DNA from: Alteromonas sp. ALT199
GTDB lineage: Bacteria > Pseudomonadota > Gammaproteobacteria > Enterobacterales > Alteromonadaceae
Direction: 5' to 3'
Assembly: GCF_018619335.1 (NCBI RefSeq)
Contig: NZ_JAHHDX010000014.1
Span: 40,633 to 104,632 of the forward strand
Length of the DNA stretch: 64,000 bases
The notes beneath the pieces were generated by a model. The model saw only the letters and a program-made list of their open reading frames with translations. It ran no database searches and was not told the DNA's origin. The stretch's first letter is position 1. The number at the start of each line of letters is the position of its first letter. The translations under genes and the position numbers were made by a program. This document shows, piece after piece, positions 43,652 through 54,852 of this stretch.

Positions 43652-44287
43652 ATGTCGTATTACACCAAAGCAAAGTTCTTTACGAGTGCACCTGACATTC
43701 GTCATTTAAAGAATGATAGCGGAATTGAAGTTGCGTTTGCGGGTCGCTCGAATGCAGGCAAGTCGAGTGCACTTAACACATTAACGCGCCAAAGAAACTT
43801 GGCAAGAACCAGTAAAACACCAGGTCGTACTCAATTAATCAATGTATTTGAATTAGAAGAAGACTTGCGCCTTGTCGATTTGCCAGGATACGGGTTTGCA
43901 AAAGTCCCGGTTGCGATGAAAAAGAAGTGGCAGGCGTCACTAGGTGAATACCTTCAAAAGCGTAAATCACTAAAAGGCTTAGTGGTACTAATGGATATCC
44001 GCCATCCTTTTAAGGATTTAGACCAAGACCTCATTCATTGGGCAGTCGCTTCAGATATTCCGGTACTCGCGCTTCTTACTAAAGCGGACAAACTGAAAAG
44101 CGGCAAGCGTAAAGCACAGCTGTTAATGGCCCGTGAAGCTGCTATGGCATTTATGGGCGATGTAACAGTACAAACCTTTTCGTCATTAAATAAACATGGT
44201 TTACCAGAGCTTGAGCATATCTTGAATTCTTGGTTCGGAATGGGCAAAAAAGGCGATGAAGACGAATCTGAAAGCGAAGGCCAATAA
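43652..44287 (+). CDS. engB: Ribosome biogenesis GTP-binding protein EngB (YihA)
   Basis: 211 residues. GTPase with G1 GRSNAGKSS (31-39), G2 [10 protein letters not shown]3 DLPGYG, G4 TKAD. Needed for 50S subunit assembly. Divergent from the cytochrome c4 gene and convergent with the spf-polA side, the same arrangement as in E. coli yihA. Confidence 0.97.
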   Translation: MSYYTKAKFFTSAPDIRHLKNDSGIEVAFAGRSNAGKSSALNTLTRQRNLARTSKTPGRTQLINVFELEEDLRLVDLPGYGFAKVPVAMKKKWQASLGEYLQKRKSLKGLVVLMDIRHPFKDLDQDLIHWAVASDIPVLALLTKADKLKSGKRKAQLLMAREAAMAFMGDVTVQTFSSLNKHGLPELEHILNSWFGMGKKGDEDESESEGQ

Positions 44288-44351
44288 CCTATATTTTGAA
44301 TCTCACTCACGCTGACTTAGTGCGCTTGAGTTGGGTAGGATGAAGCGCTAC

Positions 44352-44383
44352 AAAAAAGAACGCCCCGCATATAAGCGAGGCGT
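44352..44383 (-). terminator. Imperfect hairpin with minus-strand T-run after engB
   Basis: Arms ACGCCcCGC (44360-44368) and GCGaGGCGT (44375-44383), one mismatch. On the minus strand it is followed by TTCTTTTTTG, so it terminates leftward transcripts (Spot 42 read-through or an unknown RNA); on the plus strand it could weakly end engB. Confidence 0.5.
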
Positions 44384-44517
44384 AAACTGAGAGAAAACAC
44401 ATAAAAACCGTAGATATAGAGTAGTAGGAAATAAAGAAGTTCAGAAAAAATAGAAAGAAATATCATTTTAATTTTTAAGTCTATGATATTTAATGATTAT
44501 TTATTTTCTACAGATAT

Positions 44518-44589
44518 AAAAAAACCCCGACAAAACTGTCGGGGTTAAAGCAAAGGTTTGAAAACAGCTTTCTCACCTCTGTACCCTAC
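44518..44589 (-). ncRNA. spf: Spot 42 small regulatory RNA (short form)
   Basis: Minus-strand RNA beginning GTAGGGTACAGAGGT, the same first 15 bases as E. coli Spot 42, and ending in a strong terminator (CCCCGACAgttTTGTCGGGG-type stem, then seven T). Promoter: TAATAT seven bases before the start, TTGCCT 16 bp further. Located between polA and engB in the same orientation as polA, as in E. coli. About 72 nt against 109 nt in E. coli: the central segment is missing. Spot 42 base-pairs with mRNAs of carbon metabolism via Hfq and is repressed by CRP in E. coli. Confidence 0.9.
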
Positions 44590-44703
44590 ATGCGTAATAT
44601 TACAACAAAGAGCAGAAAAGGCAAGGGCATTATGTAATTAAATTACCAAATTTAATGAAAATAACCGCACTTTTAATGTTAAAACTGTAATCTAATTACC
44701 AAA

Positions 44704-47493
44704 CTAATGAGCTTCATCCCAGTTTTCACCCACGCCAGCCTCAACAACCAGTGGTACATTGAGTGTAGCTGCGCTTTCCATAAGTGCAGTAATAGTAGAG
44801 ACATAGGTCTCGACCTTGTCTTCTTTAATCTCGAAAACTAACTCATCGTGCACTTGCATCATCATGGTCACATCACCAGATGCATTTTTTGTGATCCAGT
44901 CGTCAACTTTAATCATCGCCATCTTGATAATATCTGCCGCCGTACCCTGCATAGGGGCATTAATTGCTGCGCGCTCTGCGCCTTTGCGGCGTGCGCCATT
45001 ACTCGCTTTAATATCAGGTAAATATAGTCTGCGACCAAATACAGTTTCTACATATCCCTTTTCCTTAGCGCTTTCACGGGTGGAGTCCATATATTCAAGC
45101 ACACCAGGATAGCGTTCAAAGTAAAGGTCCATATAGTTTTGAGCTTCATTACGGGGAATATTAAGCTGCTTAGATAACCCAAAGGCACTCATACCGTAAA
45201 TCAATCCGAAGTTAATCGCTTTTGCACTGCGGCGTTGCTCGGTAGTCACCTCATCGAGGGGAGCTCCAAATACTTCAGACGCCGTTGCTTTATGGATATC
45301 TTTGCCATGCGCGAACGCATCGAGTAAACCTTTATCACCTGAAAGGTGAGCCATAATCCGCAGTTCAATTTGTGAATAATCGGCAGCGACAAACTTATTG
45401 CCTTCCCTTGGAACGAATGCCTGACGCACGCGACGGCCTTCTTCATTTCGAATAGGAATGTTCTGTAAGTTAGGATCGGTTGAAGATAGACGTCCTGTGG
45501 CCGTTACCGCTTGGTGATAAGAAGTGTGCACTCGGCCCGTGCGATGATTGATCATCTTAGGAAGTTTATCGGTATAGGTATTCTTAAGCTTGGTTAAACC
45601 GCGGTATTCCATGATCTTCTTAGGTAGCGGGTACTCAAGTGCCAGTTCTTGTAATACATCCTCAGAAGTAGATGGCGCACCTTTAGGGGTTTTTTTAATG
45701 ATTGGCAGCGACATTTTTTCAAACAAAATGTGTTGAAGCTGTTTTGTTGAACCTAAATTAAACGGTTCGCCCGCTTCCTCATGTACTTCGCTTTCAAGCT
45801 CGGAAATACGCGTAGCAAGATCTTGGCTTTGCTGACGAAGTCTTTGGCTGTCAATCAGTACGCCTTCTTGCTCCATGCGAGAAAGGACGCACGCAAGGGG
45901 AACTTCAACGTCTATCAACAAGTTTTTAAGTTCCGGAATATCTTTTAACTTAGCCCAAATAGCGTTATGTAAGCGAAGCGTAATATCAGCATCTTCCGCT
46001 GCATAAGGGCCTGCTTCTTCAAGGCTAATTTGATTAAACGTAAGTTGTTTTGCGCCTTTACCTGCTATCTCTTCAAAATGTATAGTTTTGTGACCAAGAT
46101 AAGCTAAGGCTAGCGAGTCCATATCGTGACGCTGCGCAGTACTATTTAACACATAGCTTTCAAGCATGGTATCAAAGCCAATGCCGTTTAGGGTAATGTC
46201 GTAGTTCGCTAATACGTTTTTATCATACTTAATATGCTGACCTACTTTGATAACATTATCTGACTCCAAAATAGGCTTTAATGCGTCTAGTACAAACTCT
46301 CGTGAAAGCTGTGCCGGCGCATCGGGATAATCATGCGCTACAGGAACGTAAGCCGCTTCACCTTCTTCTATACAAAATGAAACACCAACTAATTCGGCAT
46401 CCATATAGTTGAGGCTGGTGGTTTCGGTATCAAAGGCGATCAGCGCTGCCTTTTCGAGCTTAGCGATCCAAGTGTTAAAGCGCGCTTCATCAAGCACGGT
46501 TTCATATTTTGATTTATCTATGTCTACCGACGAACTTTGCTCACTCTCTTGGCCACTGTTGCTATCTTCACTGGTAGTCGTTTCGCTATTTGAGCTATCA
46601 CCGCCCGCCACTAGCGCACTTACTTCTGTATGCCAGCGTTTAAATTCGTATTCAGCAAACAGATCGCGAAGTTGTTCATTATCGGCTTGGCAAGGCATTA
46701 AGGCCTCAACATCATAGTCTAGGTCAAGATCGATGCTAATAGTGGCTAGGGTGTAAGATAGTCGCGCTTGCTCTTCATATTCCTGCATTTTTGCCGCCAT
46801 AGACTTACTACCTCTAAACGACAAATCTGCAATTTTATCCAGGTTCTTATAAATGTCTTCGATACCGCCAATACCGTTTAATAAAGCCTGTGCACTTTTA
46901 TCACCTACACCAGGTACGCCAGGAATGTTGTCGACTTTATCGCCTTTTAGCGCAAGGAAATCGATTACCAACTCTGGTGGAATGCCAAACTTAGTTTTTA
47001 CACCTTCAACGTCCATAAGTTGGTTCGTCATAGTGTTAATTAGGGTTACATGCTGATTAACCAACTGCGCCATATCTTTATCGCCAGTACTGATAACTGT
47101 ATCAATACCTTTCTCTGTAGCATGTTTGGCTAGCGTACCAATAACGTCATCTGCTTCTACACCCGACTCTACAATAACCGGCAAGCCCATTGCCCTAATG
47201 ATAGCGTGCAACGGCTCGATCTGACTTCTAAGTTCGTCCGGCATAGGAGGGCGGTTCGCTTTGTACTCTTTATAGATATCGTCGCGGAAGGTTTTTCCTT
47301 TGGCATCAAAAATCACCGCCATGTGCGTGGGGTTGTATTGTTTGATCAAGCTTTTGAGCATGTTCACAACACCGTAAATAGCACCAGTGTCTTGGCCCTT
47401 TGAGTTGGTTAATGGTGGTAGACCGTGAAAGGCACGGAAAAGATATGATGATCCATCGACAAGAATAAATGGAGGCTTTTTAGAATCTGGCAT
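44704..47493 (-). CDS. polA: DNA polymerase I
   Basis: 929 residues, as E. coli (928). 5'-3' exonuclease domain 1-290 ([23 protein letters not shown]), a Ser/Asp-rich linker, a 3'-5' exonuclease domain with intact [10 protein letters not shown] and [12 protein letters not shown] so proofreading is likely, and the polymerase domain with motif [10 protein letters not shown], motif [15 protein letters not shown] and motif [10 protein letters not shown]. Monocistronic. Its upstream region has two perfect DnaA boxes. Confidence 0.99.
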   Translation of the reverse strand: MPDSKKPPFILVDGSSYLFRAFHGLPPLTNSKGQDTGAIYGVVNMLKSLIKQYNPTHMAVIFDAKGKTFRDDIYKEYKANRPPMPDELRSQIEPLHAIIRAMGLPVIVESGVEADDVIGTLAKHATEKGIDTVISTGDKDMAQLVNQHVTLINTMTNQLMDVEGVKTKFGIPPELVIDFLALKGDKVDNIPGVPGVGDKSAQALLNGIGGIEDIYKNLDKIADLSFRGSKSMAAKMQEYEEQARLSYTLATISIDLDLDYDVEALMPCQADNEQLRDLFAEYEFKRWHTEVSALVAGGDSSNSETTTSEDSNSGQESEQSSSVDIDKSKYETVLDEARFNTWIAKLEKAALIAFDTETTSLNYMDAELVGVSFCIEEGEAAYVPVAHDYPDAPAQLSREFVLDALKPILESDNVIKVGQHIKYDKNVLANYDITLNGIGFDTMLESYVLNSTAQRHDMDSLALAYLGHKTIHFEEIAGKGAKQLTFNQISLEEAGPYAAEDADITLRLHNAIWAKLKDIPELKNLLIDVEVPLACVLSRMEQEGVLIDSQRLRQQSQDLATRISELESEVHEEAGEPFNLGSTKQLQHILFEKMSLPIIKKTPKGAPSTSEDVLQELALEYPLPKKIMEYRGLTKLKNTYTDKLPKMINHRTGRVHTSYHQAVTATGRLSSTDPNLQNIPIRNEEGRRVRQAFVPREGNKFVAADYSQIELRIMAHLSGDKGLLDAFAHGKDIHKATASEVFGAPLDEVTTEQRRSAKAINFGLIYGMSAFGLSKQLNIPRNEAQNYMDLYFERYPGVLEYMDSTRESAKEKGYVETVFGRRLYLPDIKASNGARRKGAERAAINAPMQGTAADIIKMAMIKVDDWITKNASGDVTMMMQVHDELVFEIKEDKVETYVSTITALMESAATLNVPLVVEAGVGENWDEAH

Positions 47494-47914
47494 AGACGGC
47501 TATTTTCCAATAAACAATATGAGCGCAAGGATGCCACAGGCTAGGGCAGATCGCCATATTATGAAGGAACATTAAAGTCGATAACTGATAGTATTACTCC
47601 TGTGGATAACTTTGTGATCTAAAATTTTAGGCGCAGTGATCCGGATGATCTTTGTCAAGTTAAAGATCACCTTTCAAATCAAGAAAAATAAGGGAATGAG
47701 ACTAAGGTGTGAAAACAGCGTACCTGCTACTTACCATTCCATTTTATGTGGATAACTCGGTGTACGTTTATTTTTGGTTTAACCAAGTTGGTCAAGTAAT
47801 GTAGCATAAGCTTTAACATTGTATATACGTATTTATAAGAACTTTTTTTATACAGTTGTGTGAATAATAGCCAAATTTTGAATAAGTAGATGGCATAACG
47901 CCTAGGAGGACAAT
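47494..47914. promoter_or_regulatory. polA-elbB divergent intergenic region with DnaA boxes and GATC cluster
   Basis: 421 bp. It has two perfect TGTGGATAA (reverse TTATCCACA) boxes at 47601-47609 and 47747-47755 and five GATC sites between 47549 and 47668. It must hold the polA promoter (leftward) and elbB promoter (rightward). No gene seen. The DnaA link to polA is unproven. Confidence 0.65.
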
Positions 47915-48568
47915 ATGAAACAAGTAGCCGTTATATTAAGTGGTAGTGGAGTGTTCGACGGGTCTGAGTTACACGAAGCAGTATTAACGCTTTTGGCTAT
48001 TGAGCAAGAGGGGGCTTCTTATCAGTGCTTCGCGCCTGATGTAGAGCAGCTTCACGTGGTCAATCATTTAACCGGTGAAGTATCAGAAAGTGAAAAACGC
48101 AATGTACTGGTGGAGTCTGCACGTATAGCGCGTGGCGATATTAAGACCGTAACGGAGTGCGACGTTAATGTGTTTGATGCACTAATTTTGCCCGGCGGTT
48201 TTGGCGCGGCGAAAAACCTGTGTACCTTTGCTGTCGACGGGGATAAGTGTACGTATAATGAAGAAGTTCTAGCGGTATGCAAGGCATTTGCACAAGCTAA
48301 AAAACCTGCAGCTTATGCGTGTATTGCACCTGCATTGGCCGCCAAGGTTTATGGCAATAAAACTAAACTTACCATTGGAAATGATGAAGCCACAGCAGGT
48401 GGTTTGAATGCGCTGGGAGCAACTCATGTAGATTGCTCGGTAGATGAAGTGGTTGTTGATAATGATGCAAAGCTCGTAACCACGCCTGCATATATGTTGG
48501 CGCAAAGTATCAGCGAAGCAAATGCGAGCATAAGCAAGATGGTTAAAACCGTGCTTGCTATGAAATAG
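47915..48568 (+). CDS. elbB: ElbB-type DJ-1/PfpI family glyoxalase
   Basis: 217 residues with the flavodoxin-like DJ-1/PfpI fold. SGSGVFDGSELHEAVLTLLA start, LILPGGFGAAKNL, and the nucleophile elbow YACIAPAL with the conserved Cys. E. coli ElbB (217 aa) is a glyoxalase-like protein tied to early isoprenoid synthesis. Ribosome site AGGAGG seven bases upstream of ATG. Divergent from polA. Confidence 0.93.
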   Translation: MKQVAVILSGSGVFDGSELHEAVLTLLAIEQEGASYQCFAPDVEQLHVVNHLTGEVSESEKRNVLVESARIARGDIKTVTECDVNVFDALILPGGFGAAKNLCTFAVDGDKCTYNEEVLAVCKAFAQAKKPAAYACIAPALAAKVYGNKTKLTIGNDEATAGGLNALGATHVDCSVDEVVVDNDAKLVTTPAYMLAQSISEANASISKMVKTVLAMK

Positions 48569-48647
48569 AGAAAAAAGTTTAGGAATTTTGGTTTTTCCTT
48601 TCAGGAATGCCTTGCAGTCCTAATGTGCAGTAAGTCGCAACATTGTG

Positions 48648-48711
48648 GGGAGACAAAGGTTTCCCCTTATTGATTATAGCCCTATAATCAAAATCCTATA
48701 CGTAACGTATA
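48648..48711. promoter_or_regulatory. Three consecutive inverted repeats upstream of trkH
   Basis: In the 263-bp elbB-trkH gap: a GGGGA/TCCCC hairpin at 48648-48665, a perfect 22-bp palindrome TTGATTATAG-CC-CTATAATCAA at 48670-48691 and TATACGT-A-ACGTATA at 48697-48711. The first may end elbB; the others are good operator candidates. No known regulator matches them with certainty. Confidence 0.5.
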
Positions 48712-48831
48712 TAGTTTACTCACATCGTTTTATGAAGCTAGATTTGTTTTTTGAAGTTAGTTCAAAAAAGTACATTGTAACTAGGGCCTAACGGTTCTTA
48801 TGCGCACTATAAAAATAAAGGCATAACAATA

Positions 48832-50283
48832 ATGCACTACCGTGCCATCATACGAATACTTGGGTTATTAATTGCGCTTTTCAGCGTAACCATGATCCCA
48901 CCGGCAATCGTGTCGTTGATTTATCAAGATGGCAGTGGCCTTCCTTTTACCCTTGCTTTCATATTTTGCGTTATCGGCGGCATGGCATTGTGGTATCCCA
49001 ACCGTCAGCAGAAAAATGACCTAAGAGCACGAGAAGGATTTCTTATCGTAGCCTTGTTTTGGTCGGTACTGGCAAGTGTGGGTGCAATTCCGCTTATTTT
49101 GCTAGAACAACCGAGCATGACTGTAACCGATGCTTTTTTTGAATCATTCTCTGGACTGACTACAACGGGCGCTACTGTTATAGAGGGAATAGATTTTCTT
49201 CCTCATTCAGTGCAGTTTTATCGTCAGCAGCTTCAGTGGTTAGGTGGAATGGGTATCATTGTGCTTGCCGTTGCCATACTTCCTATTCTTGGCGTGGGTG
49301 GCATGCAGCTTTACAGGGCAGAAACCCCAGGACCTGTAAAAGATAATAAGATGACACCGCGTATTGCCGATACGGCAAAACACTTGTGGTATATCTATCT
49401 ATCGATAACTATCGCCTGTGCAGGTGCGTACTGGCTTTCGGGGATGAATGTATTTGACGCCATATGCCACGCATTTTCCACCGTAGCTATTGGCGGGTTT
49501 TCTAACCATGACGCCAGTTTAGGTTACTTCAATAGTCCCATGGTAAACATGGTGTGCACGGTGTTTTTGCTTATTGCAGCGTTGAACTTTTCATTGCATT
49601 ACGCTGCTGTTAGCTCCCGCTCTGTGAAAGGTTATTTTAAAGATCCTGAGTTCAAAGCTTTCTTTATAATTCAAGCGTCACTGATTGGCATTTGCTTCTT
49701 GGTGCTTACACTATCCGGCTATTACAGCTCTGCAGAGCAAGCCTTAGACCAAGCCATGATTCAGGCTGTGTCTATTAGCACTACAGCTGGGTTTGCTACT
49801 ACAGATTTTTCGGTATGGCCCACATTCCTGCCCATAATGCTTATTTTTTCCAGCTTTATCGGTGGGTGTGCTAGCTCCACAGGTGGAGGCTTAAAGGTGG
49901 TGCGAGTGTGTTTACTGTTTTTACAAGGAAAACGTGAAGTCGACAGGCTTATCCACCCGAAAGCGGTTTATAGCGTTAAGTTTGGCGACCGCGCCATGCC
50001 CGACAGAGTGGTAGAAGCCGTATGGGGGTTCTTCTCAGCATACGCGGTGGTGTTTGTGGTAATTATGATAGGTCTGATTGCTACGGGACTAGATAACCTA
50101 AGTGCGTTTACTGCAACAGCGGCTATGTTGAATAACTTAGGCCCAGGCTTAGGTAGTGTTGCTGCAAACTATTCTGATGTTACCGATGCCGGCAAGTGGA
50201 TACTGGTTATAGCGATGGTGTTTGGACGACTAGAGGTATTCTCGTTATTGGTGTTGTTCTCGCCTACGTTTTGGCGAAGCTAA
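48832..50283 (+). CDS. trkH: Trk potassium uptake system membrane subunit TrkH
   Basis: 483 residues, about eleven hydrophobic segments arranged as four MPM repeats. The selectivity-filter segments are visible: TTTGAT near residue 110, VAIGGFSNHD near 225, SSTGG and NNLGPG. C-terminal end FGRLEVFSLLVLFSPTFWRS is conserved. It imports K+ with TrkA; the trkA gene is convergent next to it. Confidence 0.97.
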   Translation: MHYRAIIRILGLLIALFSVTMIPPAIVSLIYQDGSGLPFTLAFIFCVIGGMALWYPNRQQKNDLRAREGFLIVALFWSVLASVGAIPLILLEQPSMTVTDAFFESFSGLTTTGATVIEGIDFLPHSVQFYRQQLQWLGGMGIIVLAVAILPILGVGGMQLYRAETPGPVKDNKMTPRIADTAKHLWYIYLSITIACAGAYWLSGMNVFDAICHAFSTVAIGGFSNHDASLGYFNSPMVNMVCTVFLLIAALNFSLHYAAVSSRSVKGYFKDPEFKAFFIIQASLIGICFLVLTLSGYYSSAEQALDQAMIQAVSISTTAGFATTDFSVWPTFLPIMLIFSSFIGGCASSTGGGLKVVRVCLLFLQGKREVDRLIHPKAVYSVKFGDRAMPDRVVEAVWGFFSAYAVVFVVIMIGLIATGLDNLSAFTATAAMLNNLGPGLGSVAANYSDVTDAGKWILVIAMVFGRLEVFSLLVLFSPTFWRS

Positions 50284-50339
50284 TATACGCAGTAAACTGC
50301 ATCAATAAGCCACTAGTTTTAAATTAAACTTACAAAAAA

Positions 50340-50363
50340 CAAGGACGATAATCATCGTCCTTG
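50340..50363 (-). terminator. Rho-independent terminator between trkH and trkA
   Basis: Perfect 10-bp arms CAAGGACGAT (50340-50349) / ATCGTCCTTG (50354-50363), 4-base loop; the minus strand continues TTTTTTG. Ends the def-fmt-rsmB-trkA run and may also stop trkH. Confidence 0.85.
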
Positions 50364-50401
50364 CCTAACCAAAAAGTGCGCAAATTAGCGCGTCAAAAAG
50401 T

Positions 50402-51781
50402 CTAACCAAAGAAAAAAGCGCTAGGTTGGAACAGCTTTTCTACATCGTTAATGTACTTTTTATCTACCAAGAACAGAATAATGTGGTCGTTGGCTTCTAT
50501 CCTAGTATCGCTATGAGCAATAATGACCTGATCGTCACGAACGATTGCGCCAATGGTGGTGCCTGGCGGTAATTTAATATCGCCAATTTGTCTGCCAACC
50601 ACTTTAGACGTGTTTTCATCGCCATGGGCAATGGCTTCAATAGCCTCCGCTGCACCGCGTCGTAATGAGTACACGTTAACAATATCGCCGCGTCGCACGT
50701 GGGTCAGTAATGCCGATATAGTGGCCTGTTGAGGTGAAAATGCGATATCTATCTCACCGCCTTGAACTAGGTCAACATAAGCTCCTCGTTGGATAAGCAC
50801 CATGGCTTTCTGTGCACCCATGCGCTTTGCCAGCATCGCAGACATGATATTCGCTTCATCATCGTTAGTAACGGCGATAAAGGCGTCGACTTGCTCGATA
50901 TTTTCTTCGCTTAGTAACTCAGGGTCCGACGCGTCACCACTAAAAACAATAGTTTTATCTAAGTTAGCGGATAAATACTTGGCGCGCTCTGGGCTGTATT
51001 CAATAAGTTTAACGTTGTGGTTATGCTCTAGTTGTTTCGCTAAGCCTGCGCCAATTAAACCGCCGCCGGCTATCATAATTCGCTTATAACTCGATTCGAG
51101 TTTTTGAAGCTCACTCATTACCGCACGAATATGTTTAGTGGCTGCAATAAAGAATACTTCATCGTCAGCTTCGATAACCGTTGTGCCTAACGGGCGAATA
51201 GGGCGGCCGCGGCGATAAATGGCAGCAACACGGGTTTCAACGTTAGGAATGTGATCTTTAAGTGCAGACAATGCATGACCGACTAGTAGGCCCCCATAAT
51301 AGGCTTTCACTGCCACAAGACTGGCTTTACCTTCAGCAAACTCTACAACCTGCAGTGCGCCTGGGTAATCGATAAGACGCTTAATGGCTTTAGTGACCAG
51401 TTGCTCTGGGGCAATAATGTGATCAACAGGAATGTCTTGCTGCTTATATAGTTGCTCTTGATAAATAATGTATTGTTCAGAACGTACGCGGGCAATTTTG
51501 GTCGGAGTTTTAAATAAACTATACGCTACTTGGCAGGCTAGCATGTTACTTTCATCACTGTTAGTTACAGCTATCAGTAAATCGGCATCTTCTGCACCGG
51601 CCTTACGAAGAACGTCAGGGTGTGATCCCACACCTGATACCACCTGTAAATCAAGGCGATCTTGAAGTGCGCGCAATATATTGGGGTCAGAGTCAATAAC
51701 AGTTATCTCGTTATTTTCACCCACTAGGTTTTCAGCAAGTGTTCCGCCTACCTGGCCGGCCCCTAAAATGATGATCTTCAT
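50402..51781 (-). CDS. trkA: Trk system potassium uptake regulatory protein TrkA
   Basis: 459 residues, two RCK_N/RCK_C repeats. First NAD-binding motif [13 protein letters not shown] (residues 7-19), the second [13 protein letters not shown] near 240. It gates TrkH in response to nucleotides. Follows rsmB, as in E. coli, 64 bp away on the minus strand. Confidence 0.97.
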   Translation of the reverse strand: MKIIILGAGQVGGTLAENLVGENNEITVIDSDPNILRALQDRLDLQVVSGVGSHPDVLRKAGAEDADLLIAVTNSDESNMLACQVAYSLFKTPTKIARVRSEQYIIYQEQLYKQQDIPVDHIIAPEQLVTKAIKRLIDYPGALQVVEFAEGKASLVAVKAYYGGLLVGHALSALKDHIPNVETRVAAIYRRGRPIRPLGTTVIEADDEVFFIAATKHIRAVMSELQKLESSYKRIMIAGGGLIGAGLAKQLEHNHNVKLIEYSPERAKYLSANLDKTIVFSGDASDPELLSEENIEQVDAFIAVTNDDEANIMSAMLAKRMGAQKAMVLIQRGAYVDLVQGGEIDIAFSPQQATISALLTHVRRGDIVNVYSLRRGAAEAIEAIAHGDENTSKVVGRQIGDIKLPPGTTIGAIVRDDQVIIAHSDTRIEANDHIILFLVDKKYINDVEKLFQPSAFFFG

Positions 51782-51845
51782 CGTTATTGTTTTGCCTTCA
51801 TCTTCGTGCTGGTTTTAATTTTATTACGTTGCACAACAATTGAAC

Positions 51846-53189
51846 TTAGTTTGCCGACTTTACCAGCCTCGCATAATAGAAACCATCCATTTGTTGCTCA
51901 CCCGGGGTTATCTGACGTCCAGGTTTATCTACGGTTTCTGTTTTCACTATGGGCGATAACATGGCATCTGGAGTATCGGCCAAAAACTGCTGTATTTGCG
52001 CCATGTTTTCTTTTGGCAAAATTGAACACGTTGCATAAAGTAGTGTACCCCCTGGTTTCAATAAACCCCAAAGCGTATCTAATATTTTGCGCTGAAGTTG
52101 CGCTAAGTTGTCGATGTCATTAGCTTTTCGTAGCCATCGAATATCTGGGTGGCGGCGAATAACGCCGGTTGCAGAGCAGGGGGCATCCAATAATATTTTA
52201 TCGAATGGTTTTCCATCCCACCAGGTTTCAGGTTTGGCTGCATCACCTTGTTTGATGTCTACGTTATGATTAAGACGCGTCATGTTTTCTTCAACACGTT
52301 TTAAGCGGGTGGCATCGGCATCAAGGGCTAGTACGTACTCTGTATCAGGCGCACATTCTACAATGTGCCCTGTCTTTCCTCCCGGCGCTGCGCAACAATC
52401 TAAAATACGCTCGTTTGCCTGTGGATTTAAATAATGCGCAGCTAATTGAGCGGCCCCGTCTTGTACCGCAAAGTGGCCTTTTTCAAAACCAGGCAGGGCA
52501 GTAATGTCTTCTCGTTTAGTCAAAATTACTGCATCTGTGTGATTGTCGCTAAAGGCATATTCTACCCCTGCTTCATCAAGTGCGTTGGCAAATGCCGTTA
52601 ACGATATTTGTAGTTTATTCACGCGCAGCCAAATGGGGGCCATGGCGTTAGTTTCACTACGTACATGCTCGGCATCTTCGCCATAGGCGTTTTCTATTGC
52701 TTTAAACAACCACTTGGGTAAACCGCTGTTTATAATGGCATCGTCTACAGGTTTGTCGGCAAGGTTCTCTCGTTGAAAATTACGCAGTACCGCATTCACT
52801 AAGCCTTTTAGCGCCGCCGCATTTAAGTATGAGGCTGCTGCAACAGTTTCGCCAACGGCGGCATGCGTGCTAACTCGAGAGAAATTAAGCTGATATAACC
52901 CAAGAATAATAAGATGCTCTATCACTTTCTTATTACCCTTAAGAGGTCTATCAAGTAAAGAGCGCAACCAGTGCTGCAATAGGGGAAGTCGTCGCATTAC
53001 CCCTAACGACATCTCTTGAATCCATGCATTATCTTTAGCGTTATGTCTTCGCTGAACGCGTTCTAAGCATTCACGAGATGACTTGCCTTGCTCTAATATT
53101 TGATAAATAACCCAGGCGCAATCTGCGCGCAGGTTCTTTTGCTTTGGTAAGGGTAATGGTTTCACGTTTAGTCCGCTTGTGTAAGACAC
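51846..53189 (-). CDS. rsmB: 16S rRNA (cytosine967-C5)-methyltransferase
   Basis: 447 residues. NusB-like RNA-binding N-terminal domain ([20 protein letters not shown]) and a NOL1/NOP2/Sun catalytic domain with [33 protein letters not shown] and [13 protein letters not shown]; both catalytic Cys (PCS and TCS) present. Overlaps fmt by 22 bp, so the two are translationally linked. Confidence 0.97.
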   Translation of the reverse strand: MSYTSGLNVKPLPLPKQKNLRADCAWVIYQILEQGKSSRECLERVQRRHNAKDNAWIQEMSLGVMRRLPLLQHWLRSLLDRPLKGNKKVIEHLIILGLYQLNFSRVSTHAAVGETVAAASYLNAAALKGLVNAVLRNFQRENLADKPVDDAIINSGLPKWLFKAIENAYGEDAEHVRSETNAMAPIWLRVNKLQISLTAFANALDEAGVEYAFSDNHTDAVILTKREDITALPGFEKGHFAVQDGAAQLAAHYLNPQANERILDCCAAPGGKTGHIVECAPDTEYVLALDADATRLKRVEENMTRLNHNVDIKQGDAAKPETWWDGKPFDKILLDAPCSATGVIRRHPDIRWLRKANDIDNLAQLQRKILDTLWGLLKPGGTLLYATCSILPKENMAQIQQFLADTPDAMLSPIVKTETVDKPGRQITPGEQQMDGFYYARLVKSAN

Positions 53190-54118
53190 CGGCCCACTTC
53201 AAACCACGTTTGGCGAGCATTGATTACGTCAGACGCAGGTAGCGCCTTTTTACCTGGAATTTGAAGCGATGTGATGCAAAGCGCATCCCGTCCTGTCGCT
53301 ATAGTTATGCCTTCTTTATTAGTACTGACTACCGTACCTGGCTTAACTTCTTTATCTAACGTTACAACTTTAGCTGCCCACACTTTCACGTTTTGATCTT
53401 CTATCTGCATCCACGCTACTGGCCAAGGATTGAACGCGCGAATGTTACGTTCTATTTGCTTAGCATCATCAGCCCAATCGATAAGGGCTTCTTCTTTAGA
53501 GAGCTTTTTCGCGTAGGTAGCTTGAGAATCGTCTTGTTTAGTAGGCATATAGGTTTCAAAGTTATCAACGACTTCAACTAACGCTTGTGGTCCTAGTTCA
53601 GCAAGCTTCTCGTATAAGGTCGCGCTAGTATCTTCAGGCATAATGGGCAATGTGGCGATATGTAGCATATCACCGGTATCTAAGCCTTCATCCATCTGCA
53701 TTATGGTTACGCCAGTCTCAACGTCACCAGCCCAGATAGAACGCTGTATTGGCGCGGCACCACGCCATTTAGGCAAAATAGAACCGTGTACATTAATACA
53801 GCCTAGTTTAGGCGCACTAAGTACAGCAGTAGGAAGTATCAAGCCATAAGCAACAACCACCATTAAATCGGCGTTCAGCGAGGCCAATTCTTTCTGTGCG
53901 TCTTGTGCTTTAAGTGACTGTGGTTGGTATACGGGAATCGAGTTTTCTTCTGCTAACACTTTTACTGGACTAGCGGTAAGCTTTTTACCACGCCCGGCAG
54001 GTCTATCAGGCTGAGTGTAAACACCAATGACCTTGTGCTCACTTTCTAGCAACGCTGATAAATGCTTAGCTGCAAAATCCGGAGTACCGGCAAAAATAAC
54101 TTTCAATGGAGTTGTCAC
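53168..54118 (-). CDS. fmt: Methionyl-tRNA formyltransferase
   Basis: 316 residues. [16 protein letters not shown] start, the formyl-tetrahydrofolate site [18 protein letters not shown] with SLLP-type variation (SILP), and a C-terminal OB fold near residue 210 onwards. It formylates initiator Met-tRNA, and its partner deformylase gene def is 8 bp upstream. Confidence 0.98.
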   Translation of the reverse strand: MTTPLKVIFAGTPDFAAKHLSALLESEHKVIGVYTQPDRPAGRGKKLTASPVKVLAEENSIPVYQPQSLKAQDAQKELASLNADLMVVVAYGLILPTAVLSAPKLGCINVHGSILPKWRGAAPIQRSIWAGDVETGVTIMQMDEGLDTGDMLHIATLPIMPEDTSATLYEKLAELGPQALVEVVDNFETYMPTKQDDSQATYAKKLSKEEALIDWADDAKQIERNIRAFNPWPVAWMQIEDQNVKVWAAKVVTLDKEVKPGTVVSTNKEGITIATGRDALCITSLQIPGKKALPASDVINARQTWFEVGRCLTQAD

Positions 54119-54126
54119 GTTATTCC

Positions 54127-54636
54127 TTAGGCTTTTGCGGCAAGGCGCGCTTCTTTCTCTAACTTTTTACGAATACGTTGGCGCTTAAGCGGTGAGAGAT
54201 AATCGATAAAAAGCTTACCTTTTAAATGATCGAGTTCGTGTTGAATACAAATAGCTAATAGGCCTCCAGCTTCCAACTCAAAAGCGTCACCGTTTTGGTC
54301 TAAAGCTTTAACCGTGATCGCTTCAGCGCGTTCAACTTTGGCGTAGTTGCCCGGTACAGACAAGCAGCCTTCTTCGCTAATTGTTGAGCCATCTTTGTGG
54401 GTTATTTCAGGATTGATAAATACGCGTGGCTCGTTTTGATCTTCCGATACGTCCATTACAACAACTTGAACGTGGCGATTAACTTGCGTCGCAGCAAGCC
54501 CAATACCGTTCTCGTCTTTCATGGTTTCGAACATATCCGAAACCAATTGTTTAATTTCGTCATTCACTTCTTCTACCGGCTTAGCTACCGTGCGAAGACG
54601 TTCATCAGGAAAACTTAATACGTCTAAAATTGCCAT
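54127..54636 (-). CDS. def: Peptide deformylase
   Basis: 169 residues. The three family motifs are intact: [18 protein letters not shown], and QHELDHLKG with the metal-binding HExxH pattern. It removes formyl from nascent proteins. First gene of the def-fmt-rsmB-trkA run; divergent from the LysM gene across 216 bp. Confidence 0.98.
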   Translation of the reverse strand: MAILDVLSFPDERLRTVAKPVEEVNDEIKQLVSDMFETMKDENGIGLAATQVNRHVQVVVMDVSEDQNEPRVFINPEITHKDGSTISEEGCLSVPGNYAKVERAEAITVKALDQNGDAFELEAGGLLAICIQHELDHLKGKLFIDYLSPLKRQRIRKKLEKEARLAAKA

Positions 54637-54852
54637 TTCTCGCTTACTTCACCTTTTCGCTGTATAAATTAATATACGATCTAATTGCCAGCACACTTTA
54701 CAGTGCTTATTAAGTTACTATTCTAACGTATATCGGGCTCATTCGCGCAGTTTTTTGCCAAACCCCTATAAGAATACGAACTTATGCCGATAAAGTGCTA
54801 TTGTCTGAAAAAACAACAATAAGTGATAGTGAATAATTTGCAGGTGGTCAAT

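Noticed and set aside
48053..48058. CACGTG core in elbB (also at 41953) as further parS sites
   Set aside because: The flanking bases do not match TGTT/AACA, so they are not parS.
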